In this document: one piece after another, positions 45,201-54,339 of the stretch
How positions within the stretch are numbered: position 1 is the stretch's first letter
How the letters are laid out: every line of letters starts with the position of its first letter
From: an uncultured Coriobacteriaceae bacterium
Lineage (GTDB): Bacteria; Actinomycetota; Coriobacteriia; Coriobacteriales; Atopobiaceae
Length of the DNA: 64,000 nt
Assembly: GCA_902793195.1 (NCBI GenBank)
Contig: CADBCS010000020.1
Span: forward strand, 46,687-110,686
Reading direction: 5' to 3'
The notes under the pieces: model-generated
Told to the model about the DNA's origin: nothing
What the model saw: the letters and a program-made list of their open reading frames with translations, nothing else
Databases searched by the model: none
Made by a program: the position numbers and the translations under genes

Positions 45201-48200
45201 ATCATGGCCCGACATGGCAATACAATGGGTATGTTTGGACTCTCGATTACACATATACGTCATGGGGTTGGAGGCATTACGTCTACAAGACAACAATACC
45301 GGGCCACTACGAGCAGACACAAGTTACAACATATGTCTACCGCTTCTACTACGACCGCATGGCATACAAAATTGACTACTACTACGGCACTACAAATCTA
45401 ACAACAAAAGAAAACATTCTCTTTGGTTCCGACATCAGCGGTTCCACCTACAATTTCCAGCCGAGTAGGCCCACAGGTGTGGAAAACGACTATGTATGGG
45501 ATGGTTGGTTTACCGACTCCGCATGTACGACGCCCTTTGATTTTACGACCATGCCGGGCCATAACGTTGCGCTTTACACCAAATGGCATGCTCCAAGCTT
45601 TGCGGTTACCTTCCACCTCAACTACGAGGGCGCAAGTCCCGAGCCCTATATCGATCCAATTAGCGTGGAGAAGTACAAGACTGTGAGCGAGAGCATCTCG
45701 TCGGAGGTGCAGAACAAGCTTGATGAGCCCACTCCAGCGCCAGCGCACCACATATTTACGGACTGGTATACCCAAGCAGAAGATGGGGAAGTATTCGATC
45801 CTGCCGGCAAGACCATTACGCAGGACACGGACGTGTACGCCAATTGGAAGCCGAAAGGCATCAGCTATACCGTCCACTACTACAAGGCGGGTACTACCGA
45901 GACGATTCTCCCATCCAAGACGGTGACGGGCAACCTGACTGTTGGTCAGGAAGTAACGGAATTGGCGCCATATGTAACGGGCTATCACCTGAGCGACGAG
46001 GACCCGAGCGTGACCATGGTGGCGGATGTGGGCAGCCAGACCATCACCCTCGACTACGAGAACAACTTGATCGTGTTCTACTATGGCAAGAAACCGAAGG
46101 AGATAAAGTACACCGTAAATTATGTCCTCGAATCCGACCACAGCACAAGCGTGGCTGACTCGGTTACCAAAACGGTGCCTGGTAGTTATACCAGTGTTAC
46201 CGAGACCGCGGCCACGCCAAAGGAAGAGTTCAAAGACTACTATCCCATCGAAGTCACAAAAACCTACCCACTCGGCACAGACGAAGCCCAAAACGTCATT
46301 ACGTTCTACTACACGAGGGGCGCACGGGTCAATGTGTCCTACCTGGACATGGAAGGTGACGCGATTCCTGGCAAGTCCCGCATAACGACCTTCCAAGAGG
46401 TGGGTGAGACCTTTACGGTCGATACGAATTTGCCAGGGTATACCCTCAAGCGTATCGTGAAGAATAACGAGACGACAACGGATACCAGCTTTACGCCGAC
46501 GAGCAATACCGAGAGCTTCGACATAAAGGTTTACTATCAGTACGATCTTAAGGTTTCGGCGCAAAGCCGAACCAGGACCTATAACGGCGAGGCCCTCACA
46601 GACGAGGGAACGTATGAGACCGTAGAAGAGGTGGCCCAAAGCGGAGTCAAGGTAACCGGTCTTAAGAGTACGCACAGATTGACGGGCATCACCATTGAGG
46701 GCAGCCAGACCAACGCGGGGTACAGCCTCAGCACACCGAGCAACGCGGTGATCGCGGGGCTAAAAGAGGGCGTGTCCGTGAGTGACTTCTACAACATAAG
46801 CGACAGCACCTATGTCTCTGGCTACCTTACCGTGACGCCAATCAACGTGATTGTGAGCCTGGAACCGGATCGATGGACGGGAAACTACTACGACGGCACG
46901 GTTAAGATGACGGGCTTCACCAATCCGGATAAGTCGGTAGACAACTACCTCCTTATTAGTGACGATGATTTTAAGGATGATCATGAAGATCAAATATGGG
47001 CAGAGATAGTGCAGTATCTCAAGACCGAAAAAGGCGCAATTGAGTACGGAACGCTAAATGACGGTAACCCCGGACTAGCCGTCATCCGGGACAATAAGGA
47101 TGTGGGTGACTACTACGAGCCCGCGGGTACCTTTGGCACGGCCCTCGTTAACGCCTTGGGGAAATTGAACCTGGAAAACTACAACGTCGTCCACTACGCA
47201 CGCGAGAGTCACCTCGAGATTCTGCCGTTGCCCGTTAAGATCGCAACGTCGGCTGCGGAGAAGCCCTACGACGGGAAACCGTTAACGAGCTCTGACCTTA
47301 CGGTTACGATTACCACTGCAGATGGTACGCAGACCGTTGACCCAATAGCTGGGACAACCGACCAATACAAGCTCACGAACACCGACAACGTTGTGACCAT
47401 CAAGACAAGCGGCAGCCAAACAAAGCCGGGCGCCAGCCGCAATACCTACACCATCAACTGGGGCTCGGACAAGGCGGAGAACTACTCAATCACTGAGGAA
47501 CTGGGGACGCTGAACGTCACGAGGCGCAAGATAATCATCAAGGTTCAGGATGATGTGAAGCCCTACAAGATGCCTGATCCGGCCATTGCCGTTAAGGCCT
47601 TCTATGAGGCTGACGATGGGCAGGGTGGGACGACCGAGGTCGAGATTCCCGCCACCCTCACGCATTGGTCGGGCGATGCGTATACCCTCAAGCTCAACGA
47701 CGCCGAGCATGGCTTTACCGACAACCTCTCCCTTACGATTGCGAGGGAGAACAAGAGCGAGGTGCCAGGAGTCTATGAGGTCAAGGCGCAGTCGTCCGAG
47801 GGGGCAGAGGACAATTACGAAATCGACTACCGGTCGGGCAACCTCACCATCGCCATTGCCCGCGTGTCCAACGACAATGGCGCCACGTGGTCCTACCACG
47901 AGTATCTGGTGCACGACAAGGGCGAGCGGAAGAGCATAGAGGGCGCGTTCAACAAAGCTAGTGGTCTTACCGGCGACGTGAGGATCGAGACCCTGTGCGA
48001 GACCGCGCATATTGATGGTGAGGCGCAGGATCGCTATGCCCTGCCCACCGGTCAAAGCGTCGCGGCGGGTCAGAACCTGTCCATAAGGACCACACAGGAA
48101 CCGCTGTGGAACCCCACGGGAACGGGTCACTTCGACAGCATCGTTACACGTGTTACCGATGGCTACGGCGGCAAGAGCATGCTAACCCTCAATTCTGCCG

Positions 48201-51200
48201 ACTCGAGCCTCACGATCAGGGACCTCATTTTGGACGGAGGCAGCGAGCAGGGATTTGTGCTTGAAGGCGCAGGCAAGAATCTGTCTGGTGGCGTGGTCAA
48301 TGCCATGAAAGGAACGAAGCTTTACATTCAGAACGTCACAATACGCAATAGTCATATCAAGCGCACCACTACTTCGGGCGATGCGAATGGTGGCGGTATC
48401 TATGGAGACGCTGACGTAAAACAAATCGATATTAACGATGTTGTCTTTAGCAACTGCAGTGTGATAGGCAGCGGTGACAAGGGCATCAGCGGTGGCGGTG
48501 CGTACTTCGAGGGCAAGGCTACCGTCAACTGCGTAACGGTGCAAGACTGCCACGCCGACGGCGACAAGGGTGGTGGAATCTACTTCTATACCAGCGGCTC
48601 CAAACTTGGCACACAGTATTACTACACGGATGACAACGGCGTAGAGCAGGAGGTCAATAAGCCGTCCAGTTTCCAGAACTGCAGCGCAAAGCGCGGTGGT
48701 GGCATGAACGTCTACCAGAGGGGCTGCACGATCGCCGGCACCGAGAGCAATAGGGTCAGCTTTGCAAACTGCGTCGCTCAAGGCGACAACGGCGGAGGCA
48801 TTGCGTTCTACGACGACGGCGGAAGCGGATCAGATAAGATCAGCTACGCTACCTTCACCGGATGCACTACAAACAAATCTGGCGGTGCGATTTGCACGCG
48901 GCAACAAAGCTCCGAGATTTCGAACGTCACCATAACAGACTGCAAGGCAACTGAAAGCGGCGGCGGCATAATGCTGGGCACCACTGGCACGCTTACAAAT
49001 GTCACTATCAACGGGCATTACCTGCTGCAGTCGCAAACAGAGGACAATGCAAAGGATGGTGGAGCCATACGGATTGGCGGTGGAACGCTAACGCTCAAGG
49101 GTGAGGTCCTCATCCAGAACTGCACTGCCACGAATGGCGGTGGTGGAATCTCGGCGAATACCGCAAACATAAAGATGACCGAGGGAACTCCTAGCATCAC
49201 TGGATGCACGGCACCTGTGGGCGGTGCGATCTACCTGAACGGTGGCACCTCGGAAACCCAGATATCCACGGGCACCATTACCAGCAATACGGCTACGGGC
49301 TGGGGCGGCGGCGCGATTCGTATGGAAGGTGGAGCAACGGCAAAGGTATCGGGCGGCGTCTTTATAAGTGGCAACCGGGTGACTGGGAATAACGCCGAAA
49401 GGAACGGTGGTGCGATTAGCATCAAAAAAGGAACGATGACCATAGCGGGTGGCACTATTAGCAACAACAGCGTGGAGACGAGTGGAAAACCGAGCTATGG
49501 TGGAGCGATTCACGTAAGCGGAACAGGTACGGGCGATAAGGCTGACGACGGCCACCTGTCCATTACCGGTGGCACGATAAGCGGAAATGCTGTCACGTCC
49601 AACAGCAATGTATACGGTGGTGCGATTTCGGTTCGTGGCGCCAATGCGACGGCAAGCATTTCGGGTGGTTCCATCAGGAACAACGGTTTGCAGCAAACCA
49701 CTGCGGCAAACAAAGATGCCTTGGGCGGTGCGGTATCGGTTCTTGAGGGGGCGCAGCTGACGCTTACGGGTGGTGCGTTCAACAACAATACTGCGACTGC
49801 AAAGACCGACGGCTATGCCAAGGGTGCGGCCATTTATGTGGATGCAACAGGCAGCACCGTAAGGCTTTCCGGGCAGCCGACGTTCGGTTCGGGCGGTAAT
49901 GCCAACACGGTCACCCTGAGTGGATACTCTAGCAACAAGAACGGCGGGGAGGATGTGTACACGGGCGACCAGGTTCGTCAGGACATCTTTATCGCTGGCT
50001 ACAAAGACGTGGATGCGCCTTCGCTCGTAGTGACGGGGCCGCTCAGCGGTGCTGCTGGCTCTATTTGGATATGGGCGGGCGAGGACTCGCACTATCTGAT
50101 GCTCGAGCAGTTTGCCGTGTTTGAGGGTACGGAGGAGCAAAACGTTCGCAACGGCATGACGGAGGCGCAGCTGGCCAAGACGTTCGCAGCTTTCCGCAAC
50201 GCGCAGGCAGATACGCTCACGGGCTGTGGTGGTAGCTATCTTACGGGACAGTCGGGCGAGAAGTACCTCAACATCTACTGGACGGGTGGCTTCGACTTTA
50301 CGTTTGTAAAGACCGACCCCGAGGCCAAGGCGCTCAACGACGCAACGTTTACACTGTACAGAGCCAATGCGAACGGAGACGATATTCTCAAAGACACAAC
50401 GACCGGTGCGGATGTTGCCTACCAGAGGGCGGTGAACGGAGTCGCGACGAACGTGACTGGGACGTCACGGACAGTGAGCCAGGATGCTCCCGCAATCGTT
50501 AAGGTGCTGGAAGGCGAGAGCGTTGTGTCCAAGGCGATAGCCGGCGACGGACTTGTGACGTTCGAGAAAGTGCCGCCAGGAACATACTTCGTTAAGGAGA
50601 CGGTCTTCCCCAAGGTCGATCCCACGAACACGGCCCAGGATGCGGCCCGCTACTTCGACCAATATAAGGACACGAACAAGGCCAACATCAAGAACGAGTA
50701 CCGGTACATGGTCATGCGCAAGGTTACCGTCAACGCAAACGGGACCACGAAGATGGAGTACGCCGTAACCAACGAAAAGGGTGAGGTGGTGCTCAATGCA
50801 CAGAACAGGCCAACATGGAAGGATGCGCCCACCACGAAGCTTTCGGTTGTGGGGGGTGCCCAAGACGAGACGGTGCCGGTCTACACGTTCATGAACGTCT
50901 CGCCGTTCATGCGCAAGGTCATTCTCCGCAAGGTGGCGGAGGACAACAACAAGTACACCGCGCTGGAAGGCGCAAAGTTCCGCATCTATGGTGCCGACTG
51001 GCGCGAGCTCGTGGACAAGGAATACGAGTCCGACTCCACGACCGGCGTGTACTTTGTGGACACGTTGCCGTATGGCGTCTACCGTCTTGTGGAGACGGAA
51101 TTCCCCGATGGCTACGCTCCGGCGGGATATGGCACGTTCAATGCGGATGACCCCAGCACCTACTGGTACTACGACCTTTATGTTGGCGACGTCAATCAAC

Positions 51201-51706
51201 AGATCGATGCCGAGGACAGCAATGGAAACAAGCTGAGGCTTGATGCCCGTGGCACCTACGTTGGTGCGCTGCGAAATCGTGGCGATGAGACGGCGGGGTC
51301 TTCTGGGGAGACGCCTCCGCAGCAAACTACGAGTGAATGGCCTCTTATGTCGGAAATGCCGGAGGATGGCTCAATAGTTTATATTCCCGTTGCGGCGGGA
51401 GAGGTGTATGAGCAGGGTGGAACCAAGTATGTTGGTGCCAATACGAAAACATACGAATTGTCAAAATACTATTGTCCGCCGTTGAGCGCGATGCAGGGCG
51501 ACTTCATAGCGTTTACAGGTCGGGTTCTTGGAGACGACGATCTTGCGGATGCCGGTGGAGGTAACTATATGCTTCACAACGTCCAAATGGGCGACGTGTA
51601 CCTGTATGACGGCTCATACTATATGGTGCACGGCAGCTCGGAATGGATACAGACACCCGACAAGGGCCTGGGAAATTGGATTCCCATTACGGGAGAACTC
51701 TTCTAG
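39299..51706 (+). CDS. Giant multidomain surface adhesin (4135 residues) in the type IV pilus locus
   Basis: The N-terminus is basic with one hydrophobic segment (ALLVTAILAVATVIAALMPN, about residues 13-32), then a Gln/Glu/Asp/Pro-rich stretch. Two related beta domains lie near 150-330 and 530-700. Many InlB-B/Flg_new and MucBP-like repeats follow (about 760-2340; for example RDGYTFDGWYDNPNYTG and VLYAKW). Then come MBG-type repeats (about 2420-2850, PYDGKPL), a right-handed beta-helix with GGGI/GGAI turns (about 2960-3600), and two SpaA/Cna-B domains (about 3660-4000). I find no LPXTG or C-terminal membrane anchor; it ends in ITGELF. Start ATG 39299 has AAGGAGGG seven bases upstream. It lies 19 bases after the GLUG prepilin, so co-expression with the minor pilins is likely. 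The middle is more AT-rich than the flanks, suggesting transfer. Function inferred, not shown. Confidence 0.85.
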   Translation: MSNKTQHNPRMRNRALLVTAILAVATVIAALMPNLYGCARIGTSAVDGHVTGAPLVAKVVADQMTVGSGDSSGDSVQEAPPGADAQGGEDTELESTPQDGDLLPSDPSQQPSDSTLPTPLDQVQNDSTQQEVEIEEEVETTQQPSSFVPTSKVLKKKITVGEKPAEGEPDRRRTYSVQVTYDSSANIPEGTELMVSEVEATDEGKAALREQLRLQDKEHVIAETYLSIALHWGGFIIQPTSPVEVVVETKEIAPATSDAVEAVVLSEPRVVVPVENLTGKRENGEEDERPTTTKLQLTTMRFGVFGLVTTITPFDSWTYDGQTVALLGPRTKSVMASSVVYQDEKIDDMSLLRSVTFQTDPVHAWRPILWAESRFEDEYDAANGAVICRRWVDDHTTDEVFGKAGTDKPVAIASDGVYVFLLDAEEQDGEEVQDESQPRDDQSQQDLTQTEDTQDEIVEDENVTQDAKGEQGSEQTSADQKSADQKAADDAKNADSNTQQDKPSQTAKDEDVIVVTEDGKRPESTTPVVYENTYTASDGRTYRVKAQLEGSAGIPNSAKLVVREVAKSNAEYASYLTQSSKALDVKLNEVSFAKVLDISFVDPISGKEYQPSKDVLVTIDLLGGEISNTQGLGVVHFGDKVESVDAVVQGDAVTFATDGFSVFVVMGYTVDFQQGEYIYSIAGESSVTLSKLFQELKITEVALNEVSDVVFSDPTLIQVEKKDGDWLLSSLKPFATEETLSIMLNSGSTMVIRVTDEQAVNVTLMNGDQVFQTVEKVVGQPIGELPSLPSELIPEGCSLKWCLENSTEAITADYVVPEGGVTLYAQFDVTVTFMLDGEDTPFTTKTFDKGTAIGELPVVQVPDKHRFDGWHVEGKEDPITAETTFDASATATGSLIEQVTVTFKKDDGSVAETKVIDKGTAIGSADFPQGPALEGCTFKGWFAGDTEVSANTQFKEDTEVTAKYTVDVTFVVKNADYTAETSSNKVTLDKDAVIGDELMGEPSAPDSTYKFKGWFVEGTDGKPSDQQATKESSFSASTRLVARFDKQVTITFVDTSGEGSDTRQSFTVDLGQSVDLIDNPNKSGHRFDGWFEGDTRITNSKGITNPQGELIDAEGNVLPEGATPVRSIVATRNMELLPRFVEIITVRFLVVDFVNRSTSTGLPSINVHKHADLDKTGDGLPVEDFPVDPAMSGYEFQGWYGIKRYQTYEKYSDVPAEDRDANGVFVLDKNVDGVPYVLDETAKVEADKTYTESTDVVAKFAKKLRITFQYDGKQSIQEYLVGETLSAHTPDDAEKDGYRLEWYREDDEDDTPSGDYVVKESDDNAVFNARYIEQATITFKVGDQEAGKLSVDKGTSVQASGKTWPADPDNPTGSGAHFIGWYDADNHKVDAQTNLLSNVEVTAQFGYTVDFYAEDKPEIRLATREVQENTALGWLPTAPYREGYTFKEWRIGDQVIDADYVVNSNVTVTGYYAELSIYTVTINYTINGNSEDTKVLTLNKGALSAENPETVTSPSSFGKSDGIYYPVMQAVQIVPEGNTLGVKDKHNEVTVVEDPVANITINVPYRLSDSTYTVRYVLKDLSGTGYSTLLDSESKEGIKGASVMPEVKEYDHAEFERLESGILLHNDGDIFNVYYTRKNFTLSYDTKGGRAVDSVTSLYGTIIGTTANPLPTPTRDGYTFDGWYDNPNYTGSRVTRVTLERDTVLYAKWTANTVNYTIVYMLEKYNNATGTTTFEYDNSITRTGQVGTEVVATSAPNISGTRNGYERDDNRNASSKITITADGSAVLKVYYKLIRYTLVFNINRNTGRITMNGQTYTGSNYRVEDVVLGQDVSPYWPATSSEIYDTGGQYFRYWSGAGGNYVTKRYELIWDNVVNANSNHVMTYTASWTSDNYNRNAEYWLQQPDGTYKVEDSYTQIGLNTNNLGAKDIDGYTKHNGTPYGYQGSGNTTTTVETYIEAHEEERDETTNHGPTWQYNGYVWTLDYTYTSWGWRHYVYKTTIPGHYEQTQVTTYVYRFYYDRMAYKIDYYYGTTNLTTKENILFGSDISGSTYNFQPSRPTGVENDYVWDGWFTDSACTTPFDFTTMPGHNVALYTKWHAPSFAVTFHLNYEGASPEPYIDPISVEKYKTVSESISSEVQNKLDEPTPAPAHHIFTDWYTQAEDGEVFDPAGKTITQDTDVYANWKPKGISYTVHYYKAGTTETILPSKTVTGNLTVGQEVTELAPYVTGYHLSDEDPSVTMVADVGSQTITLDYENNLIVFYYGKKPKEIKYTVNYVLESDHSTSVADSVTKTVPGSYTSVTETAATPKEEFKDYYPIEVTKTYPLGTDEAQNVITFYYTRGARVNVSYLDMEGDAIPGKSRITTFQEVGETFTVDTNLPGYTLKRIVKNNETTTDTSFTPTSNTESFDIKVYYQYDLKVSAQSRTRTYNGEALTDEGTYETVEEVAQSGVKVTGLKSTHRLTGITIEGSQTNAGYSLSTPSNAVIAGLKEGVSVSDFYNISDSTYVSGYLTVTPINVIVSLEPDRWTGNYYDGTVKMTGFTNPDKSVDNYLLISDDDFKDDHEDQIWAEIVQYLKTEKGAIEYGTLNDGNPGLAVIRDNKDVGDYYEPAGTFGTALVNALGKLNLENYNVVHYARESHLEILPLPVKIATSAAEKPYDGKPLTSSDLTVTITTADGTQTVDPIAGTTDQYKLTNTDNVVTIKTSGSQTKPGASRNTYTINWGSDKAENYSITEELGTLNVTRRKIIIKVQDDVKPYKMPDPAIAVKAFYEADDGQGGTTEVEIPATLTHWSGDAYTLKLNDAEHGFTDNLSLTIARENKSEVPGVYEVKAQSSEGAEDNYEIDYRSGNLTIAIARVSNDNGATWSYHEYLVHDKGERKSIEGAFNKASGLTGDVRIETLCETAHIDGEAQDRYALPTGQSVAAGQNLSIRTTQEPLWNPTGTGHFDSIVTRVTDGYGGKSMLTLNSADSSLTIRDLILDGGSEQGFVLEGAGKNLSGGVVNAMKGTKLYIQNVTIRNSHIKRTTTSGDANGGGIYGDADVKQIDINDVVFSNCSVIGSGDKGISGGGAYFEGKATVNCVTVQDCHADGDKGGGIYFYTSGSKLGTQYYYTDDNGVEQEVNKPSSFQNCSAKRGGGMNVYQRGCTIAGTESNRVSFANCVAQGDNGGGIAFYDDGGSGSDKISYATFTGCTTNKSGGAICTRQQSSEISNVTITDCKATESGGGIMLGTTGTLTNVTINGHYLLQSQTEDNAKDGGAIRIGGGTLTLKGEVLIQNCTATNGGGGISANTANIKMTEGTPSITGCTAPVGGAIYLNGGTSETQISTGTITSNTATGWGGGAIRMEGGATAKVSGGVFISGNRVTGNNAERNGGAISIKKGTMTIAGGTISNNSVETSGKPSYGGAIHVSGTGTGDKADDGHLSITGGTISGNAVTSNSNVYGGAISVRGANATASISGGSIRNNGLQQTTAANKDALGGAVSVLEGAQLTLTGGAFNNNTATAKTDGYAKGAAIYVDATGSTVRLSGQPTFGSGGNANTVTLSGYSSNKNGGEDVYTGDQVRQDIFIAGYKDVDAPSLVVTGPLSGAAGSIWIWAGEDSHYLMLEQFAVFEGTEEQNVRNGMTEAQLAKTFAAFRNAQADTLTGCGGSYLTGQSGEKYLNIYWTGGFDFTFVKTDPEAKALNDATFTLYRANANGDDILKDTTTGADVAYQRAVNGVATNVTGTSRTVSQDAPAIVKVLEGESVVSKAIAGDGLVTFEKVPPGTYFVKETVFPKVDPTNTAQDAARYFDQYKDTNKANIKNEYRYMVMRKVTVNANGTTKMEYAVTNEKGEVVLNAQNRPTWKDAPTTKLSVVGGAQDETVPVYTFMNVSPFMRKVILRKVAEDNNKYTALEGAKFRIYGADWRELVDKEYESDSTTGVYFVDTLPYGVYRLVETEFPDGYAPAGYGTFNADDPSTYWYYDLYVGDVNQQIDAEDSNGNKLRLDARGTYVGALRNRGDETAGSSGETPPQQTTSEWPLMSEMPEDGSIVYIPVAAGEVYEQGGTKYVGANTKTYELSKYYCPPLSAMQGDFIAFTGRVLGDDDLADAGGGNYMLHNVQMGDVYLYDGSYYMVHGSSEWIQTPDKGLGNWIPITGELF

Positions 51707-51707
51707 C

Positions 51708-51735
51708 GAGAAAAGGGGCTTCGGCCCCTTTTCTC
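51708..51735 (+). terminator. Terminator of the adhesin operon
   Basis: GAGAAAAGGGGC-TTC-GGCCCCTTTTCTC forms a perfect hairpin with a T-rich 3' arm. It closes the operon starting at 34916. Confidence 0.88.
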
Positions 51736-51811
51736 ATATGCCTGCGACGTCGCCGTCCGTGGTACGTGGAGTATTATGGATGCTGTTCTCGCGTGCCGTT
51801 GGAGGTGGAAC

Positions 51812-52633
51812 ATGTTGCTGGAGACGCCAATGCTTGCCGCGTATGCGACGGTGGTGGCAACGCTCGTGGGTCTGGTGATGGGATCGTTTCTAAACTGCCT
51901 CGCATGGCGCATGACCCATGGCGAGTCGGTGATGCACGGTCGCAGCCACTGCACGAGCTGTGGTCACGTGCTGGGGCCGCTCGACCTCGTTCCCGTGCTG
52001 AGCTGGGTCTTTTCGCGAGGTCGGTGCCGCTACTGTGGCGAGCGCGTGAGCTGGCGATACCCTGCGACCGAGGTGCTGTGTGCCGTGGTATATGCATCAC
52101 TTGTCGTGCGCTATGGCCTCACGCTCCAAACGATTGAACTCATCGCGTTTGCTAGCGTCCTGCTCGTCCTCTCCCTCACGGACTTGGACGAGTATGTGAT
52201 TCCCAACGTCACCATTGTTGTGGCCATCGTCATTCGTCTGGCCTACATCGTGGCGGAGGGCATCCTTGGCAGCGGTGACGCGCTGATTATGCTGCGCGAT
52301 GCCGCAATTGGAGGCATTGCGGTGGCGGTGCCGGTGCTTCTTCTTGCCTTGGTGATGGACCACGTGCTGGGTCGCGAGAGCCTGGGCGGGGGAGACGTTA
52401 AGCTCCTGTTTGTGGCCGGGCTCTATTTTGGCTGGCAGCAGTGTCTGTTCCTCCTCATGGTCGCCTGCGTGATCGGGCTGGTGTTCGCCGCAATCGGTCG
52501 TCATGGTACCAATGCGGGCAGCGAGTCCAATGCTCGCCTAATACCCTTTGGCCCATCCATTGCGGCAGCGTGCTGGATTACCATGCTGTTTGGCGACCAA
52601 GTGCTCCGTTGGTACCTTACACTCTTTCTTTAG
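51812..52633 (+). CDS. pilD: Prepilin peptidase / N-methyltransferase PilD
   Basis: A 273-residue membrane aspartyl protease that cleaves the leader of prepilins and methylates the new N-terminus. The N-terminal cysteine pairs CTSCG and CRYCG (about residues 46-75) form the zinc site of the methylase part. Catalytic aspartates lie in LTDLDEYVIPN (about 128-138) and GGGDVKLLF (about 194-202). About eight membrane segments are visible. ATG 51812 has GGAGGTGG upstream; ATG 51776 lacks one. It serves the pilA and minor prepilin genes nearby. Confidence 0.93.
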   Translation: MLLETPMLAAYATVVATLVGLVMGSFLNCLAWRMTHGESVMHGRSHCTSCGHVLGPLDLVPVLSWVFSRGRCRYCGERVSWRYPATEVLCAVVYASLVVRYGLTLQTIELIAFASVLLVLSLTDLDEYVIPNVTIVVAIVIRLAYIVAEGILGSGDALIMLRDAAIGGIAVAVPVLLLALVMDHVLGRESLGGGDVKLLFVAGLYFGWQQCLFLLMVACVIGLVFAAIGRHGTNAGSESNARLIPFGPSIAAACWITMLFGDQVLRWYLTLFL

Positions 52634-52696
52634 GAAACATTTACGCCTCCAATCGCGTATTATGTTGACTGATTATGTACGTCGTAAGGGGTTGGT

Positions 52697-53704
52697 ATGG
52701 CAGCTTCATACGTTGGTATAGATATAGGATCGGGTTCGGTAAAGGTCGCGTATCGGGACGGCCATGGAGTGAAACTTGCCATGCGCACGCTTCCCGAAAA
52801 CATGATGGACGAGGACGACCTGATTGCCCCCGAGACCCTCACGAGCATCATTGCTGACATGCGCAAGCAGGAGCACATAAAGGTGCGCAACGCGGTGTTG
52901 GTGCTCGGCGACAGCTCCACGTTCTTTCGCCACGTCACGTTGCCGCCCATGAGCGACGCGGAGCTCAAGATAAACCTTCCCTATGAGTTCCGAGACTACA
53001 TAGACGAAGACCCCGGAACCTATGTGTACGACTATGCGGTCGATGAGATTCCGCTTACGGAAGAGGGCGTACCCGAGCGTCTTGAGCTCTATGCCGCGGC
53101 GGTGAGCAAGAAGCTACTCGACGAGCGTGCGGCCATACTGCGCAAGGCGGGTTTCCGCCTCAAGATTGCCATACCGTCTCAGATGGCCTATACCCGCCTG
53201 CTTCTCGACTATCTGGATCGCAATCCAATCGAGGACCATCTGCATCAGGTGTTCATCGACCTCGGATACGAGCAGGTGACCGTCCACCTCTTTCAGGGGT
53301 CGAAGTTCAAGGCGTCGAAGACGATTGACTTTGGCTGCCGCGACTTGGACATGGCGATTGCCGACATCAAGGGCGTGGACCGTCACGTGGCGAGCACCTA
53401 CAAGAACACGAACTTCGAGGGCGTCCTGGACGAGCCAGAGTGCGAGGCGTTCTACGACAGGCTTTGCTTCGAGATCAATAAGGTCATTAACTTCTATAAC
53501 TTCTCGAACGCCGAGGACGTGGAGCGCATGTACCTTTTGGGCGGTGGCACAGAGATACCCCAGCTCATGGACGTCGTCATTCGCTCGTTCCCCATCCCGC
53601 TGGAGCTGGCGACGATGGTCATGCCTCCCGATTTCCAGGACCTGCCAAAGGTTGGGTCCTACGGACTCTCCGTTGCCGGACTGCTAGAGGGAGAGGCGGT
53701 GTAG
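52697..53704 (+). CDS. pilM: Type IV pilus assembly protein PilM
   Basis: A 335-residue actin-like ATPase fold protein. The nucleotide motif VGIDIGSGSVKVAY starts at residue 6 and YLLGGGTEIP lies near 280, matching the FtsA/PilM phosphate-binding elements. In other systems PilM is cytoplasmic and binds the PilN N-terminus. Two bases separate it from pilN, so pilM-pilN-pilO is an operon. PilP and PilQ are absent, as expected for a cell without an outer membrane. Confidence 0.93.
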   Translation: MAASYVGIDIGSGSVKVAYRDGHGVKLAMRTLPENMMDEDDLIAPETLTSIIADMRKQEHIKVRNAVLVLGDSSTFFRHVTLPPMSDAELKINLPYEFRDYIDEDPGTYVYDYAVDEIPLTEEGVPERLELYAAAVSKKLLDERAAILRKAGFRLKIAIPSQMAYTRLLLDYLDRNPIEDHLHQVFIDLGYEQVTVHLFQGSKFKASKTIDFGCRDLDMAIADIKGVDRHVASTYKNTNFEGVLDEPECEAFYDRLCFEINKVINFYNFSNAEDVERMYLLGGGTEIPQLMDVVIRSFPIPLELATMVMPPDFQDLPKVGSYGLSVAGLLEGEAV

Positions 53705-53705
53705 C

Positions 53706-54338
53706 ATGGCACTGGACTGGAACAAGGAAGTGAGCCTCTCCACAATTCTCGACTTGGTGAGACCCAACACCAAAGGTCCCAAGGGGACGAGCGAATTCCC
53801 CACCAAGACCACGATGAACCTGTACCAGGGCGACGCGCAGACCACCGACATCCGCAAGGTCGCGATCGTTGGCGTGCTGCTGGCTCTGGGCATTGGCCTG
53901 TTCGTTAAGTTTGGCGTGCTCGATCAGCTGGCGCTGCTCAACCAAAAGTCCTCGGAGCTCGCGCAGCAGCGCGCGTTGATCACCGCGGCGACAAGTGGCA
54001 CCACCGACTACGGAGCGATGAAGGACACCTACGACGCCTATCTCGCCCAGTACGGCCCGGGTTCCATCGACGTCGTATCGGTTCTCAACATGGTTGACCA
54101 GCGCGTGAGGCCCTCCGCCGAGATCTCGAACATCGTCATTGCCGACGGTACGCTCACCCTAACCCTCAAGGGTGCCTCGCTCGAGACGGCTGGCAGGCTG
54201 GCCAACGAGATTGGCAAGCAGAAGACCTTGGTTTCCTCGGTCAACGTCTCGACGGCGAGCACCCAAAAGACGGAGGGCGAATCGGAGTCGGTGATCGTTG
54301 CCAAACTGGTTGGCAGTTCGACCGGGGAGGGAAAGTAA
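53706..54338 (+). CDS. pilN: Type IV pilus alignment protein PilN
   Basis: A 210-residue bitopic protein. A cytoplasmic N-terminus of about 55 residues includes NLYQGDAQTTDIRK, a divergent form of the PilM-binding motif usually written INLLP. One membrane helix follows (VAIVGVLLALGIGLFVKFGV, about 57-76), then a coiled region and a small ferredoxin-like domain. It couples PilM to PilO. Confidence 0.85.
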   Translation: MALDWNKEVSLSTILDLVRPNTKGPKGTSEFPTKTTMNLYQGDAQTTDIRKVAIVGVLLALGIGLFVKFGVLDQLALLNQKSSELAQQRALITAATSGTTDYGAMKDTYDAYLAQYGPGSIDVVSVLNMVDQRVRPSAEISNIVIADGTLTLTLKGASLETAGRLANEIGKQKTLVSSVNVSTASTQKTEGESESVIVAKLVGSSTGEGK

Positions 54339-54339
54339 C

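Noticed and set aside
51300..51706. LPXTG sorting signal at the end of the giant adhesin
   Set aside because: The C-terminus reads IPITGELF and then stops; there is no LPXTG-like motif followed by a hydrophobic helix and basic tail.
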